Assembly (NCBI RefSeq): GCF_019263745.1
Contig: NZ_CP077107.1
Location: forward strand, 1,178,001-1,242,000
Reading direction: 5' to 3'
From: Methanospirillum hungatei
GTDB lineage: Archaea > Halobacteriota > Methanomicrobia > Methanomicrobiales > Methanospirillaceae
DNA: 64,000 nucleotides
Shown here: in pieces, positions 28,301 to 37,730 of the stretch
Layout: each line of letters starts with the position of its first letter
How positions within the stretch are numbered: position 1 is the first letter of the stretch
Position numbers and translations under genes: made by a program
The notes under the pieces: generated by a model
The model's database searches: none
Told to the model about the DNA's origin: nothing
What the model saw: only the letters and a program-made list of their open reading frames with translations

Positions 28301-28509
28301 TTCCAGGTGCACTCCGGGGAGCTCTTGATGCAGGTGTAACGAATATCAACAAGGAGATGAAGATCGCAGCTGCTCATTGTATTGCTTGGTAATTGAAAAT
28401 CCAACCCCAAAAAAATTCTTTCGGATCCCCTGGACCTGGGGGTGGCTCAGGCAGTGGCAACAGCGGTTGCAGAGATGGCGAAAAATGTGGGTGTGTGAGA
28501 GGGAAGTGA
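28301..28509 (+). pseudogene. Degenerate copy of the malic enzyme 3' end
   Basis: GGGGAGCTCTTGATGCAGGT at 28316 is identical to the malic enzyme gene at 26211. The match continues through the AACGA-ATCAAC-GGAGATGAAGATCGC stretch, with a stop after HCIAW and frameshifts beyond. The end (TGTGAGAGGGAAGTGA) corresponds to the true gene terminus. No start codon and no conserved frame remain. Confidence 0.75.
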
Positions 28510-28913
28510 ATAGTCAGATACTCAATACCCCCTTTTTATTATCACCAGTATCCCTCATGAGTAGGTCATGTGATTGACTGGAGAAAAAAATGACCGATCG
28601 GAGAATGACTGGAGAAAATTTTTCCCCGGAGGATTTTTCATCCATTTGATGAATAAAGCCCAATACAATCATTAAAGTGAGATTTTTTAGGGACCGGAGA
28701 AAACCAACCGAAGTAGAGAGAAGATGAAGCTGGATCATTTACACACTCTGCACCCGGATTTTTTCTCCAGTCATAATAAAAACTTATTATTATTGTGTTA
28801 ATTTCATATTACTCAATAATTTGAGAGCCTTTGACCGGAGAAAAAATTTCTCCGATCGCCTGTTGGAATTCTCCAGTCTCTCCGGAAATTATTATTAGTT
28901 AACCTCTTTTCTG
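28301..28913. repeat. Long direct repeat, copy 2
   Basis: Degenerate second copy of 26196-26820. The malic-enzyme part (28301-28509) is broken, while the noncoding part keeps the hairpin TTCATC/GATGAA (28637-28653), the CGGAGAAA/TTTCTCCG palindrome (28836-28854) and the CTCCAGTCTCTCCGG stretch near the end. Retention of these elements while the coding part decays suggests selection on, or recent origin of, the noncoding block. Confidence 0.78.
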
Positions 28914-29011
28914 AAGGATACAATATCATCTGGTTCAGATGGGGGGTCGGATTTTTCCTCATGGATTCAATTCACTGATTGTCGTGATATATGAGTGCAA
29001 ATGGTTCAAAG

Positions 29012-29106
29012 ATTAGATGGATCTCCGGGATTGGGAGGTTGTTCAGGTGGTGGCTGCGGCAATTGCAGAGATAACATGTGAATGCGAGTATGTGAGAAAG
29101 GAGTGA
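29012..29106 (+). pseudogene. Third, shorter copy of the malic enzyme 3' end
   Basis: ATTAGAT, then GGGAGGTTGTTCAGG and GCAATTGCAGAGAT, align with the last about 90 bp of malic enzyme. The final 16 bases TGTGAGAAAGGAGTGA are identical to 26392-26407. Only the very end of the gene is retained. The noncoding block that follows copies 1 and 2 is absent; a GC-rich cassette follows instead. The interval 28914-29011 shows no feature. Confidence 0.65.
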
Positions 29107-29213
29107 GAACGCGAAAAAAATACCTTATCGAAAGTAGGATTGGCGGAGTGATTTTATTCCAGGCGCATATTTCCCTGTTATCCGCATTACCCCTCGCACT
29201 TTTTCGTGACAAT

Positions 29214-29582
29214 ATGATTAGATGGATCTGGCGAACGCGGTCCTGTGATGTATGTGACGGGAAGTATGTGCATTACATCGAACGGATGACGAAAGAGCGG
29301 CAGAAGACGAGGCGGAAGGCGTTTCGGATGTGTCGTACCTGTTATGCCAGAGCCCAGCAGCGGGAGGCTGCCCAGTGTATCGCCCTTCCCGGAATGATCA
29401 AGACCGGCAATATGAGACGATGGTCGGTAGCTCTCGGGAGGTGTCATCTCTGTGATACCGGACCGATCGTCTGGTTTGATCCGGTTGAGCACTTCGGGCT
29501 GTGTGAGACCTGTTATGCCCGGGAGTGTTCGGGAGTGGGGGGAGCGAGTGAGCGAAGCGAACGAGCGACCAGCATGGGGTGA
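29214..29582 (+). CDS. Zinc-ribbon-rich accessory protein
   Basis: 122 residues from the ATG at 29214. The frame is open further upstream to 29082, but that part runs through the malic enzyme remnant. Four CxxC pairs are visible (CDVCDG, CRTCYAR, CHLCDTG, CETCYAR), forming two treble-clef or ribbon units. The middle is basic (ERQKTRRKAFR). The tail GGASERSERATSMG comes from a repetitive GC-rich DNA stretch and may be junk. The DNA is clearly more GC-rich than its surroundings. Probably nucleic-acid binding; possibly from a plasmid or virus. Confidence 0.55.
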   Translation: MIRWIWRTRSCDVCDGKYVHYIERMTKERQKTRRKAFRMCRTCYARAQQREAAQCIALPGMIKTGNMRRWSVALGRCHLCDTGPIVWFDPVEHFGLCETCYARECSGVGGASERSERATSMG

Positions 29583-29584
29583 CC

Positions 29585-29722
29585 ATGAGGCTACAGGATG
29601 CTCTTGACCGGATCAGGGAGCGGGACCGGGTGATGAGACACCGGGAGTCCCAGCAGAAATACTTTGAGAAGAACCGGGAGATGGTGAATGAGAAGAAGCG
29701 GATAGCGAGAGCGGGAGGGTGA
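29585..29722 (+). CDS. Small basic coiled-coil protein (45 aa)
   Basis: The ATG at 29585 lies 2 bp after the zinc-ribbon gene, with an in-frame TGA at 29720-29722. The product is MRLQDALDRIRERDRVMRHR followed by a second charged helix ending RIARAGG. It is a strongly charged helix with Arg/Glu heptads. It shares the high GC content of the preceding gene. The pairing of a zinc protein with a small charged helix is typical of mobile-element accessory genes. Function unknown. Confidence 0.5.
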   Translation: MRLQDALDRIRERDRVMRHRESQQKYFEKNREMVNEKKRIARAGG

Positions 29723-29757
29723 AAACCCCTTAATTTTTTGGTGCGGTATTTTGTTGA

Positions 29758-32253
29758 TTACAGTGATTGTTCTTGATTAAGCAATTGTTGTAAGAGTTCC
29801 AAAAAATTTGTGGTCATTGATTTATCTACTGCATTATCAGAATTTATAGAAGAGCAAACACATGATGGACAACCATTATTGCATGGGCAATTCTTGATAA
29901 TTTTTATTGCAATTTCAATTAGTTTAGGAAAAACACTATTCATCCTTTCTGATATGCCTATTCCTCCTGAATACTCATCATATAATGTAAATATCTGACG
30001 GTCCTCATAATCTATGTGAATGTCAATATCATGCGGGTCGCAGAGTAAAAAATAGGGGGTAACAATTTTTAAAATATTTTTTGTCCCTTCTAAGGCTGAT
30101 TCAAGAGGTTCGGAGCAATTTTCTAAAATATTTTGGATAATCTTTTGGGGGATATCAAACCAAAAACCCTTACTTTCAAAAAAAATAGGGGGTAGATGAA
30201 GATCATTTTCTTCAATTACTTCTTGGTTGTCATTGAAAGTCTTATATTTGTAGTAATTATTTTCAACAGTAACCTCCCCGAAATTACATTCAAGACTCCC
30301 TAATGAAAATGAATTTAATATTTGCGTATGATGGATATTTGTGTATTTCTGGGATTGGGTATAATTTGTAATATTTTTGGGTATAGATTCGACGAAAGCA
30401 GTATGGGCATCCAGATCTAATTTGGATACCATAAATGATTCACCCATATGAGTAATTATCGCTCCTTCATGTGCTTCCCGGTAAGCTTGTTCAGTAGTGA
30501 GGGTCTCTAATATTTTGTCACCCTTCATGATTTTGTATGAACTCGAAGGAATTGATTTTAATTCTACTTCTCTTTGAATTTCTCCATGAATACCAAAATA
30601 CTTATACCGATTATTATCAAAAACCTTCAACTTGTCTTCAATGAGTAAAGACTCAATATTCTCTTTTAGTTTATCGCCGAAAAATGTGTTATCATTCGAT
30701 GTAATTGGATATTCATCAGATGCACAGAGTAAATGGCCACAGAAAATCTTTTTGTTATTGAGATCAATCACTGCATCTTCAGGTTTTTTTGTGAAAAAGT
30801 CTTCAGGATGAGTTAAAAAAAATTGTTCTAATGCATTATCATGGCAGATCATTATTGCAAGAGAAGGTTTATTTCTCCTTCCTGATCTTCCTGCCTGTTG
30901 CCAAAAGGACATAATTGAGCCAGGATATCCAGTTAAAACTGCACCATCTAGGGACCCGATGTCTATTCCAAGTTCTAATGCATTCGATGCGATACAAACA
31001 GAAATGTTACCCTTCTTTAGGTCATTTTCAATTTCCTTTCTATCCTTTACGGTATATCCTGCATGATATGCTCTAACCCGATTTTTATACGATTTCCCTT
31101 TTTTTTCCAAATCATCGATAATCCACTTTCCAAGTTGATCTGCCATTCTCCTTCTTCTTACAAAGCATATTGTCGAAATATTATTTTGTACCAATTCAAC
31201 TAGCAAATGAACCGCAGTCCTATACATCTTCGTTTTTATGTTACTAAGAAGAATACAGGTTTTTTCTCCTCTTGCTGAACCGTCAATAGTTATGGGTTGA
31301 ATCGATTCACCGATAAGTTTAGTGCCAAACTCTTCAGCATTGCCTATTGTTGCAGAAAGAAGAATAAACTGTGGTTTTGCACCATACAACCTAGCGATTC
31401 GTTTAAGCCTTCTAATTACGTAGGCTACATTAGAACCAAATACTCCTCGGTAATAATGAGCTTCATCGATCACAACATAATGTAAATTTTTAAAAAAACT
31501 ACTCCATTGATTGTGGTGTGGGAGTACTCTGTGAAGCATGTAGGGGTTCGATATTACGATTCTTGAATTGCTTCGAATATTCGCTCTTTCACTTTTTAGC
31601 GTATCATAATCATATCGATCAACTTGTATGGGAATTTGGATAGCTGATTCAAGTTCTTGAAGTGCTTTCAATTGGTCCTGAGATAGAGCTTTTGTGGGAT
31701 AGAGATAGAGAGCTCTTACTTGAGAATTTTCTATTAATTTCTCAATTATTGGTAAATTGAATGCGAGCGTCTTTCCACTGGCAGTCGCAGAAGTGAGAAT
31801 AATATTTTTACCATTTCGAATCTGATTGATTGATTCACATTGATGAGTGTAAAGACGAATCTCTTTCTTTTTTAAATATTCAGATAATACATTGGGTAGT
31901 TGCCTATTCAAAACCCCATATTTGGCCTCTTTTGCTTTGAATTCCTTAACCTGATAAATTATATTTGAGTTTTTTTTAATTTTTTGAACGAAATTAGTTA
32001 TAGAATTATTATTTTGTTGATTCTGGCCAAAAAAGCCGGTTTTATTGAGATATTTTTCAGCTAAAGTAAGGTTATGTTCCCCACCTAAAGCAATCAAAGT
32101 CTCAACTAAATGTAAAATAATGGTGATATTTTCAGGTTTTTCTTGATGAAGTTTTTCCAGGATTTCAAGTGCTCCTGATATATTATTTGAGTTTCGAATA
32201 TTCAACGCATTTTTTTGAGAGTTGTGATTTGGTGATCCAGGGAGAGAAGGCAT
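29758..32253 (-). CDS. TPR-containing DEAH helicase with C-terminal Cys cluster (MrfA/YprA-like)
   Basis: 831 residues. The N-terminus (about 25-70) is TPR-like (ALEILEKLHQEKPENITIILHL). Walker A is TSATASGKT at 154-162 and the DEAH box is at 263-266 (VVIDEAHYY). LLSATIGN, then ASNALELGIDIGSLDGAVLTGYPG and QQAGRSGR complete the SF2 core. The C-terminal region ends with four Cys in CPCNNGCPSCVC (789-800), the DUF1998/MrfA zinc site. Relatives unwind damaged DNA (MrfA) or act in DISARM-type phage defence (DrmA). It is the last gene of an AT-rich operon, starting 10 bp after DUF1848. Confidence 0.85.
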   Translation of the reverse strand: MPSLPGSPNHNSQKNALNIRNSNNISGALEILEKLHQEKPENITIILHLVETLIALGGEHNLTLAEKYLNKTGFFGQNQQNNNSITNFVQKIKKNSNIIYQVKEFKAKEAKYGVLNRQLPNVLSEYLKKKEIRLYTHQCESINQIRNGKNIILTSATASGKTLAFNLPIIEKLIENSQVRALYLYPTKALSQDQLKALQELESAIQIPIQVDRYDYDTLKSERANIRSNSRIVISNPYMLHRVLPHHNQWSSFFKNLHYVVIDEAHYYRGVFGSNVAYVIRRLKRIARLYGAKPQFILLSATIGNAEEFGTKLIGESIQPITIDGSARGEKTCILLSNIKTKMYRTAVHLLVELVQNNISTICFVRRRRMADQLGKWIIDDLEKKGKSYKNRVRAYHAGYTVKDRKEIENDLKKGNISVCIASNALELGIDIGSLDGAVLTGYPGSIMSFWQQAGRSGRRNKPSLAIMICHDNALEQFFLTHPEDFFTKKPEDAVIDLNNKKIFCGHLLCASDEYPITSNDNTFFGDKLKENIESLLIEDKLKVFDNNRYKYFGIHGEIQREVELKSIPSSSYKIMKGDKILETLTTEQAYREAHEGAIITHMGESFMVSKLDLDAHTAFVESIPKNITNYTQSQKYTNIHHTQILNSFSLGSLECNFGEVTVENNYYKYKTFNDNQEVIEENDLHLPPIFFESKGFWFDIPQKIIQNILENCSEPLESALEGTKNILKIVTPYFLLCDPHDIDIHIDYEDRQIFTLYDEYSGGIGISERMNSVFPKLIEIAIKIIKNCPCNNGCPSCVCSSINSDNAVDKSMTTNFLELLQQLLNQEQSL

Positions 32254-32263
32254 ATTAGGCTCT

Positions 32264-33298
32264 CTATTGAATAAATTGAGAGAAATCTGTTTGTTTTATC
32301 TCTTTTCTTTCATCATCTGGTGGGGGGATATATTCCCCGGTTATCGTTTCTGCAAATTGGTTTTGCAAATGATGGAAATAATTTTTTTCAACTTCTCCTT
32401 TTGATCGATTCGCATAACAGTAGATGCAGAGGTGTGAGCATGTATTATATTGACCTATATCCTTACTTTCTATGCAAAGGCACGATTTTCTTTGTCCTTT
32501 GTCTTTTTTATTATGACGGTGGAGATATTGGACTAATTTACTATCAGTCTCAAATAAATTTCTAATAAGTGTCCCATCAATACAACTCATCGCCGATATG
32601 CCCATTTGGGTAAGATCTACCTCTTCCCCACAGGTACCCAGTTTCAATCCCCATGATTGGTTTATTACAGACAATTGGGTTGAAAAGTCGTATATCTCAT
32701 TTGGTGTGAGTTCATGTATTCCTGATATTGCGACATTATGTTGGACTTTTTCGTATGGCTTAATGTCAACAAAACTAATGATTAATCTATCAGTATATTC
32801 GTGGATTTGATCTCCGATATTCTTGATTCTGGAGAGAATTATAGGCAGTGAAAGTTCATTTGAGACTAATATTGGATCATATCGCCAAATGATCTTCTCT
32901 TTTCCGATAATGCTAGATAATTGTTTGAATGTATCTATTCGATCATTTAAAGATGGTATTCCTGGTTCATAATTTTCTAGTTCATAATCATTTAAGGTGA
33001 ATTGAACGTAGTAATTTATTTTGTAACTATCGAGAGTTTTTATTTGTTTTAACAAAGGATAAGCGTTTTTTGTCCAGAAAACAATAACTCTTGTCTTATT
33101 GAATGAAACAAAGATGGTTTGTTTCCGATTGAATGGATTTATCCAGACTAAATATCCTATTTCCATTCTCTTGATGAACCAGTCAATATAAAATGCAGGA
33201 ATATCAGTAGATCGACTGGCGGATATGATAACCGGAGCAATGGCTTCGACCTGTTTGCCATTCTCTGTAATAATTTTTACTTTTTCCCAGGGTGGCAT
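32264..33298 (-). CDS. DUF1848 protein
   Basis: 344 residues. The start region VIISASRSTDIPAFYIDWFIKRM and the segment FWTKNAYPLL are the DUF1848 signatures. The C-terminal third carries CLCIESKDIGQYNTCSHLC followed by IYCYANRS, the Cys-rich end seen in DUF1848 members. The family is related in motif style to spore-photoproduct-lyase-like radical SAM proteins, but the canonical CxxxCxxC radical-SAM site is not at the N-terminus. It sits between the methyltransferase-like gene (3 bp gap) and the helicase, inside the AT-rich operon. A DNA-lesion or nucleotide chemistry role is inferred only. Confidence 0.78.
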   Translation of the reverse strand: MPPWEKVKIITENGKQVEAIAPVIISASRSTDIPAFYIDWFIKRMEIGYLVWINPFNRKQTIFVSFNKTRVIVFWTKNAYPLLKQIKTLDSYKINYYVQFTLNDYELENYEPGIPSLNDRIDTFKQLSSIIGKEKIIWRYDPILVSNELSLPIILSRIKNIGDQIHEYTDRLIISFVDIKPYEKVQHNVAISGIHELTPNEIYDFSTQLSVINQSWGLKLGTCGEEVDLTQMGISAMSCIDGTLIRNLFETDSKLVQYLHRHNKKDKGQRKSCLCIESKDIGQYNTCSHLCIYCYANRSKGEVEKNYFHHLQNQFAETITGEYIPPPDDERKEIKQTDFSQFIQ

Positions 33299-33301
33299 AT
33301 T

Positions 33302-34456
33302 TTATACCTTCATTAGAACAGTTGACGAATATTTTGTGTTAAACTGTGTTTTATTAATATTTTCAAAAAAAGTATCCAGAAATTTTGGTTTAGAAAAAAC
33401 CTGTGTAAATGTCCACTTAATTGTCGAGTCACGATAAATGAGTGCCTTGTTATTTAAACTCAAATATTTTGCTAATTCTTCAAGCAATTTAATGTCTTTT
33501 GGGTAAACATTTTCAATAAATATCAATATACTGCCAGGTTTAATGTTGTTGAAAAAAATTCCAAAATCTACAAAAATTCCCTCCCCTTTACTATGCAATA
33601 ACTCACGGAAAGAATGCTGAAAAATATGAATGTCGGCAACCTGTATTTGAGGATAATTATCACAGTTCTGTAACAACTCGATTAAATTTTCACATTTCGG
33701 AGAAAAATTTTCAAGGATAAGTTTGTTGTTTTTGCAATAATTTGGAGAATAAACCTCTATACAAGTATTTCGAGTTGTATTCCAATATTCTCGATCAAAG
33801 AAATAGGTTGTGAGATGTTTTACTTTGGGTAGGTTTTGTGAGACAAATGTGAGCATTCCTAAATATTCTGGTGCTGGTCCACATCCAAAGATATTGACAC
33901 TGATATGATCCTGAAGTCCTTCCAGGACACCTTTTTTTTGGAGAATTGATAATTCAGAATAAATATTTTCTATGTAATAGGGAAAATAAAGGAGTAGGTA
34001 TGCTTTTTGATAATCAATAGTCTCGTATTGAATGGGTTTTTCAGAATTGGGCTGTCTTATTTCGTCGAGTAAATTCTTAATAGTAATCTTATTATCCTGG
34101 ATATAATTTTTTAGGCCCTCGTCTGTGGGATTATCCGGTCTGATTATTTTTGCAATATCTTGGAAAGGATTATGTTTTGGAAAATGTGTATGAATTGGGT
34201 TAATACCCTGATTTTTACCGTTAATATTAATTTGTCTAATATCCTTTTCAATAGCCTCAAATCTACTCACTGCTTCTGTTTCTTTTCCACGTCTCCATAA
34301 TAATGCTGCTTTGCAATATCGAGAGTATGGTGAATGTGGATTAATTTCTATTGCTTTATCAAAACATCGTTCCGCTATCTCATAGTCTTTATTATCCCAA
34401 TGAATTTTACCCTTTTTTTCCCAGATATCGCTTGATTCACTGTGATTAATGATCAT
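33302..34456 (-). CDS. TPR protein with methyltransferase-like domain
   Basis: 384 residues. Residues about 10-75 hold two TPR units (EKKGKIHWDNKDYEIAERCF, NPHSPYSRYCKAALLWRRGK). A middle region precedes a Rossmann-like domain with VNIFGCGPAPEYLG, the SAM-binding loop position, and YFFDREYW at the next strand. The later strand SILIFIENVYP fits a methyltransferase beta-5. No catalytic motif for DNA or RNA methylation is visible, so the substrate is open. It lies 7 bp after the helicase gene upstream and 3 bp before DUF1848. Confidence 0.6.
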   Translation of the reverse strand: MIINHSESSDIWEKKGKIHWDNKDYEIAERCFDKAIEINPHSPYSRYCKAALLWRRGKETEAVSRFEAIEKDIRQININGKNQGINPIHTHFPKHNPFQDIAKIIRPDNPTDEGLKNYIQDNKITIKNLLDEIRQPNSEKPIQYETIDYQKAYLLLYFPYYIENIYSELSILQKKGVLEGLQDHISVNIFGCGPAPEYLGMLTFVSQNLPKVKHLTTYFFDREYWNTTRNTCIEVYSPNYCKNNKLILENFSPKCENLIELLQNCDNYPQIQVADIHIFQHSFRELLHSKGEGIFVDFGIFFNNIKPGSILIFIENVYPKDIKLLEELAKYLSLNNKALIYRDSTIKWTFTQVFSKPKFLDTFFENINKTQFNTKYSSTVLMKV

Positions 34457-34463
34457 ATATTGG

Positions 34464-37400
34464 TTATCTTAAACAATCCTGAATTTTACCATTATATATA
34501 ATATCTAAGGATTGGTTTTCAGTTACATTCTTCAGAACTTTTTTTATTTCTTGGTAGAGAGAGTATTCTCCATCTATTCCGGTCATAATTATCCATCCTT
34601 TAGTTCGAGTCATCGCCACATACAGATAGTTTCTTTTTTCAATAATTGTATTAATCAATGTTTCTTTACGTGGATGAATTGTTGAATTTTTTAATTCCAT
34701 TTCTGTCTGTTCTAATTCTTTAGCAATCGTATCTAATCGAGGAATAATTATGAATTTAGCCTCATTCCCTTTCGCTCTGGGAGTGTGTCCAATTGTGATA
34801 TTATCTTTTGACTTAAATTTCGTTTTCTCTTTATCCGGACGAAAAATGGTTATTCCATCAAAAGGAAATTCTAAATTAATATCACATTTTTTTCCAAGCA
34901 ATAGTATTGCAATTTCTTCCTGAGGAATACCATTTGATTTCAATTCACAAATGAAATTATAGATTGCGTTATTTTCTGATTCACGATTTTCAAACAATTT
35001 AAACTCAATAATTGGCTTTATCCAAATATTTGACAAAGGATTTTTAGTATTTGAATCTCGTCGAAAGAGTTTGATCTCATTTCCTTTTGTATCAAACTTT
35101 TTCCGAGTCATATTTATCGAATACCCCAATTCCTCCCATTCGGCTACTGTTGTAATGGGGGTAATCATTCCTGATTCTCTGTATAGTCCCATCCCTATTG
35201 CTTGAGCTGCTAGAAGTGTAAGAAGAGGTGTCCGATAACAGATCTCCAATGAGATAGGATCCCCTCCCCCTTTTAATGAAAACAAATTTGAATATTCCTC
35301 CTTATTTCCGAACACTTCTTTTGCGGTTGGGATTTTTATCGTGCCTAATGTTTGGTATTCATCATAAGCAAAAATGAATCTTCTGATTGCACTATTGGTT
35401 TGAGTAATCGGTTTAATATTATGATAAATCAACCAAAAAGCGGGTTGGGCCCCGTTGTACAGGAGTTCGGGATTATCGGTAAGGATGTCTTGTGCTTCAT
35501 CTAATAGAACAACATCCCATTGGGGAGTAAATTTGGGATTTCTTTGTAGGAAGTTATTGCAGACTGCTGCGAAATTATCCTGAATTTTCCCTTTATCTAT
35601 GTAGTTTTTTGCCTTTTGATCAATTTCCATTCGAAGTAAGTAGAAAAAGCCAGGTTTATTATCTTCCCCCCATGCATGCATTACTCGGAGATTAGAATCT
35701 ATATCTATGGGACTCCATTCCAGTCCATAATATTCATATGCGATTTCCTGGAGGGTTGTTTCAACTAGATCATACAGAGATTTAGTAAAAAAAACTAGGG
35801 CAATCTTCCATTCTGGATGTAATTTATGTAAATATGCCGCTCGATGACAGAGGATAATAGTTTTCCCAGTCCCAGCTATTCCACGTATTCGCTGAACACC
35901 TTTAATATCCCTTTCAATAACATTCTGAATCTTTTTTTCTCTTTCCTGAACATAGATACTATTATCAATCTCTCTAATTGCATCATGTAGTGAAAGATTA
36001 CCTGATTTATGCAGGGTGAAGGATTCTTGATTAGATGAACTTCTGTTAATATTCCCTTTTTTAATTTCCAAACAAATCGGATTTGATTGTACCTTTGTTG
36101 TTCTTTTTCGATATTCGATATCTTCTTTTAAACGATTTGCTTGTTCATGAGTGGGATTCAAATTCAAGAAATAATTTACTCTCGCTTCTGCTTCTTCTAA
36201 ACAATCTATTTCTAATAAACTCTCGGCAAGTCGGAGATGTGTTCTGTCATTCCCCGTATTTTTTTCGATTGCTTCTATTAGGTGTCTAATAAATTCAATA
36301 TTGTCTGATTGATGTTCTACATTCTCTGGTGATATGGATTCTGATTTCTTTTGCTTTTCTAAGTTATCGAGTAATTGTTTAGCGGTTTTACATGGAGCTG
36401 ATTGATTTCCCCTTTTTATTACTACTTTAAAGCAATCCGCGGCATTATCAAGATCATTAATTTTTACAAGAGATTTCCCTTTACATAAATAACTCACGAT
36501 GTAGTCAGGATAGAGAGAAATATTCATATTAAATGCAAATATTGCATTTTCAAATTGTTTAAGTAGGTAATAACACGTTCCAATGTTATGCCAGGGATAT
36601 TTTATTTTGTCAGAGATGGTAAGTGCCTTTAGATAATACGCGATTGCTTTGAGATAATTTTTCTCCTTTTTCTCTAATTTGGCTAAATCCATCCAATTAT
36701 TGGCAGAATTTTCAATAAAATCGATATTTGATCTATTTTGTATAATATCTATATTCTCTTGGGAAAGGATTATTTTCGTAGTATTTTGTTTAGCATCAGT
36801 ATGAGGTTGATATTTTTTTTCATCAAGTTTGTATCTAGAGAGTAACCGGTCTTTTATTTCAATTGCCTGTTTGGAATTAGGATTTAATTCTAATATATTA
36901 GTTATATAAGAATATGCGATATCTCCCCGTCCTATTTTTTCATAATAAATTGCCAGATGAAACAAACACCCGATATTTGTAGGATCCAGAGATAAATTTT
37001 TAAAAAAATCTTTTAGTTGATCAATATTAGAGGTTTTTATGATTCCGATTTGACATAACTTCAAGTAGCATTTAGCAAGAACTATTACCTCTTCTTTGGC
37101 CGAAGAAATCACGAAATTCTGATGAAACAAATGATGATAAATTTCATTAATATCAGGAAATTCATTAAATGGGACGTTGTCTTTCAACATCAAATTAACA
37201 ATCTCTGATGAGTGACGAAAAGAAAAAAAATTACATTTAGATAAGAGATCAATATTTTTTTCACTATTAGGTAAAATCTGGAATGAATTTTTGATATCAT
37301 TATAGTCTGCTACGATTGTTATCGTTGAATCCGATATTATATTGTATAAATTTAAAAAAATGGACTGGAAATCTAATTGATTTGCTTTTCCAGTATTGTC

Positions 37401-37562
37401 GTTACATTGAATTTTTAGTTCATTATCAAATTTCTGAATAATTTCACATTCTTGCCAATATAACTTTCCAGTATTACTTCCGAATATTTTCCAGAATAAT
37501 TGATATTGTTTATTATTGCAATTAAGTTCCGAGGATTTTATGGATAAAACAACAAATTTCAT
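34464..37562 (-). CDS. TPR-containing SF1 (UvrD-like) helicase
   Basis: 1032 residues. Roughly residues 1-145 form an uncharacterised N-terminal domain, followed by TPR arrays (about 195-245, 285-395 and 440-480). Walker A GIAGTGKT lies at 561-568 and Walker B DEAQD at 688-692. The C-terminal motif VAMTRTKGWIIMTG is the UvrD motif VI. It is most likely an ATP-driven DNA or RNA motor acting with its operon partners. The N-terminal region shows a faint DEDD-exonuclease-like pattern without obvious catalytic acids, so it may be an inactive domain. The gene is strongly AT-rich. Confidence 0.82.
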   Translation of the reverse strand: MKFVVLSIKSSELNCNNKQYQLFWKIFGSNTGKLYWQECEIIQKFDNELKIQCNDNTGKANQLDFQSIFLNLYNIISDSTITIVADYNDIKNSFQILPNSEKNIDLLSKCNFFSFRHSSEIVNLMLKDNVPFNEFPDINEIYHHLFHQNFVISSAKEEVIVLAKCYLKLCQIGIIKTSNIDQLKDFFKNLSLDPTNIGCLFHLAIYYEKIGRGDIAYSYITNILELNPNSKQAIEIKDRLLSRYKLDEKKYQPHTDAKQNTTKIILSQENIDIIQNRSNIDFIENSANNWMDLAKLEKKEKNYLKAIAYYLKALTISDKIKYPWHNIGTCYYLLKQFENAIFAFNMNISLYPDYIVSYLCKGKSLVKINDLDNAADCFKVVIKRGNQSAPCKTAKQLLDNLEKQKKSESISPENVEHQSDNIEFIRHLIEAIEKNTGNDRTHLRLAESLLEIDCLEEAEARVNYFLNLNPTHEQANRLKEDIEYRKRTTKVQSNPICLEIKKGNINRSSSNQESFTLHKSGNLSLHDAIREIDNSIYVQEREKKIQNVIERDIKGVQRIRGIAGTGKTIILCHRAAYLHKLHPEWKIALVFFTKSLYDLVETTLQEIAYEYYGLEWSPIDIDSNLRVMHAWGEDNKPGFFYLLRMEIDQKAKNYIDKGKIQDNFAAVCNNFLQRNPKFTPQWDVVLLDEAQDILTDNPELLYNGAQPAFWLIYHNIKPITQTNSAIRRFIFAYDEYQTLGTIKIPTAKEVFGNKEEYSNLFSLKGGGDPISLEICYRTPLLTLLAAQAIGMGLYRESGMITPITTVAEWEELGYSINMTRKKFDTKGNEIKLFRRDSNTKNPLSNIWIKPIIEFKLFENRESENNAIYNFICELKSNGIPQEEIAILLLGKKCDINLEFPFDGITIFRPDKEKTKFKSKDNITIGHTPRAKGNEAKFIIIPRLDTIAKELEQTEMELKNSTIHPRKETLINTIIEKRNYLYVAMTRTKGWIIMTGIDGEYSLYQEIKKVLKNVTENQSLDIIYNGKIQDCLR

Positions 37563-37730
37563 TGAATTCTGTAGTACATAACCCGAATATTGGAAAAAAT
37601 TTAACTGCTTTACTTCTTTGTAAAAATTCCTAGATGGTTATATCATTATTTCTTCATATTTTGGGCCAATAAATCATATTGTCCGTCTATAGAGATACAA
37701 ATTAGCCTCAAATCTCTTCGTTGATGTTCA

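Noticed and set aside
29082-29213. N-terminal extension of the zinc-ribbon protein
   Set aside because: It is translated through the malic enzyme remnant and does not resemble the rest of the protein.
29758-37562. Assignment as DISARM
   Set aside because: DISARM needs DrmB and DrmC; neither DrmB nor a PLD nuclease is present, and DUF1848 and SF1 helicase are not part of it.
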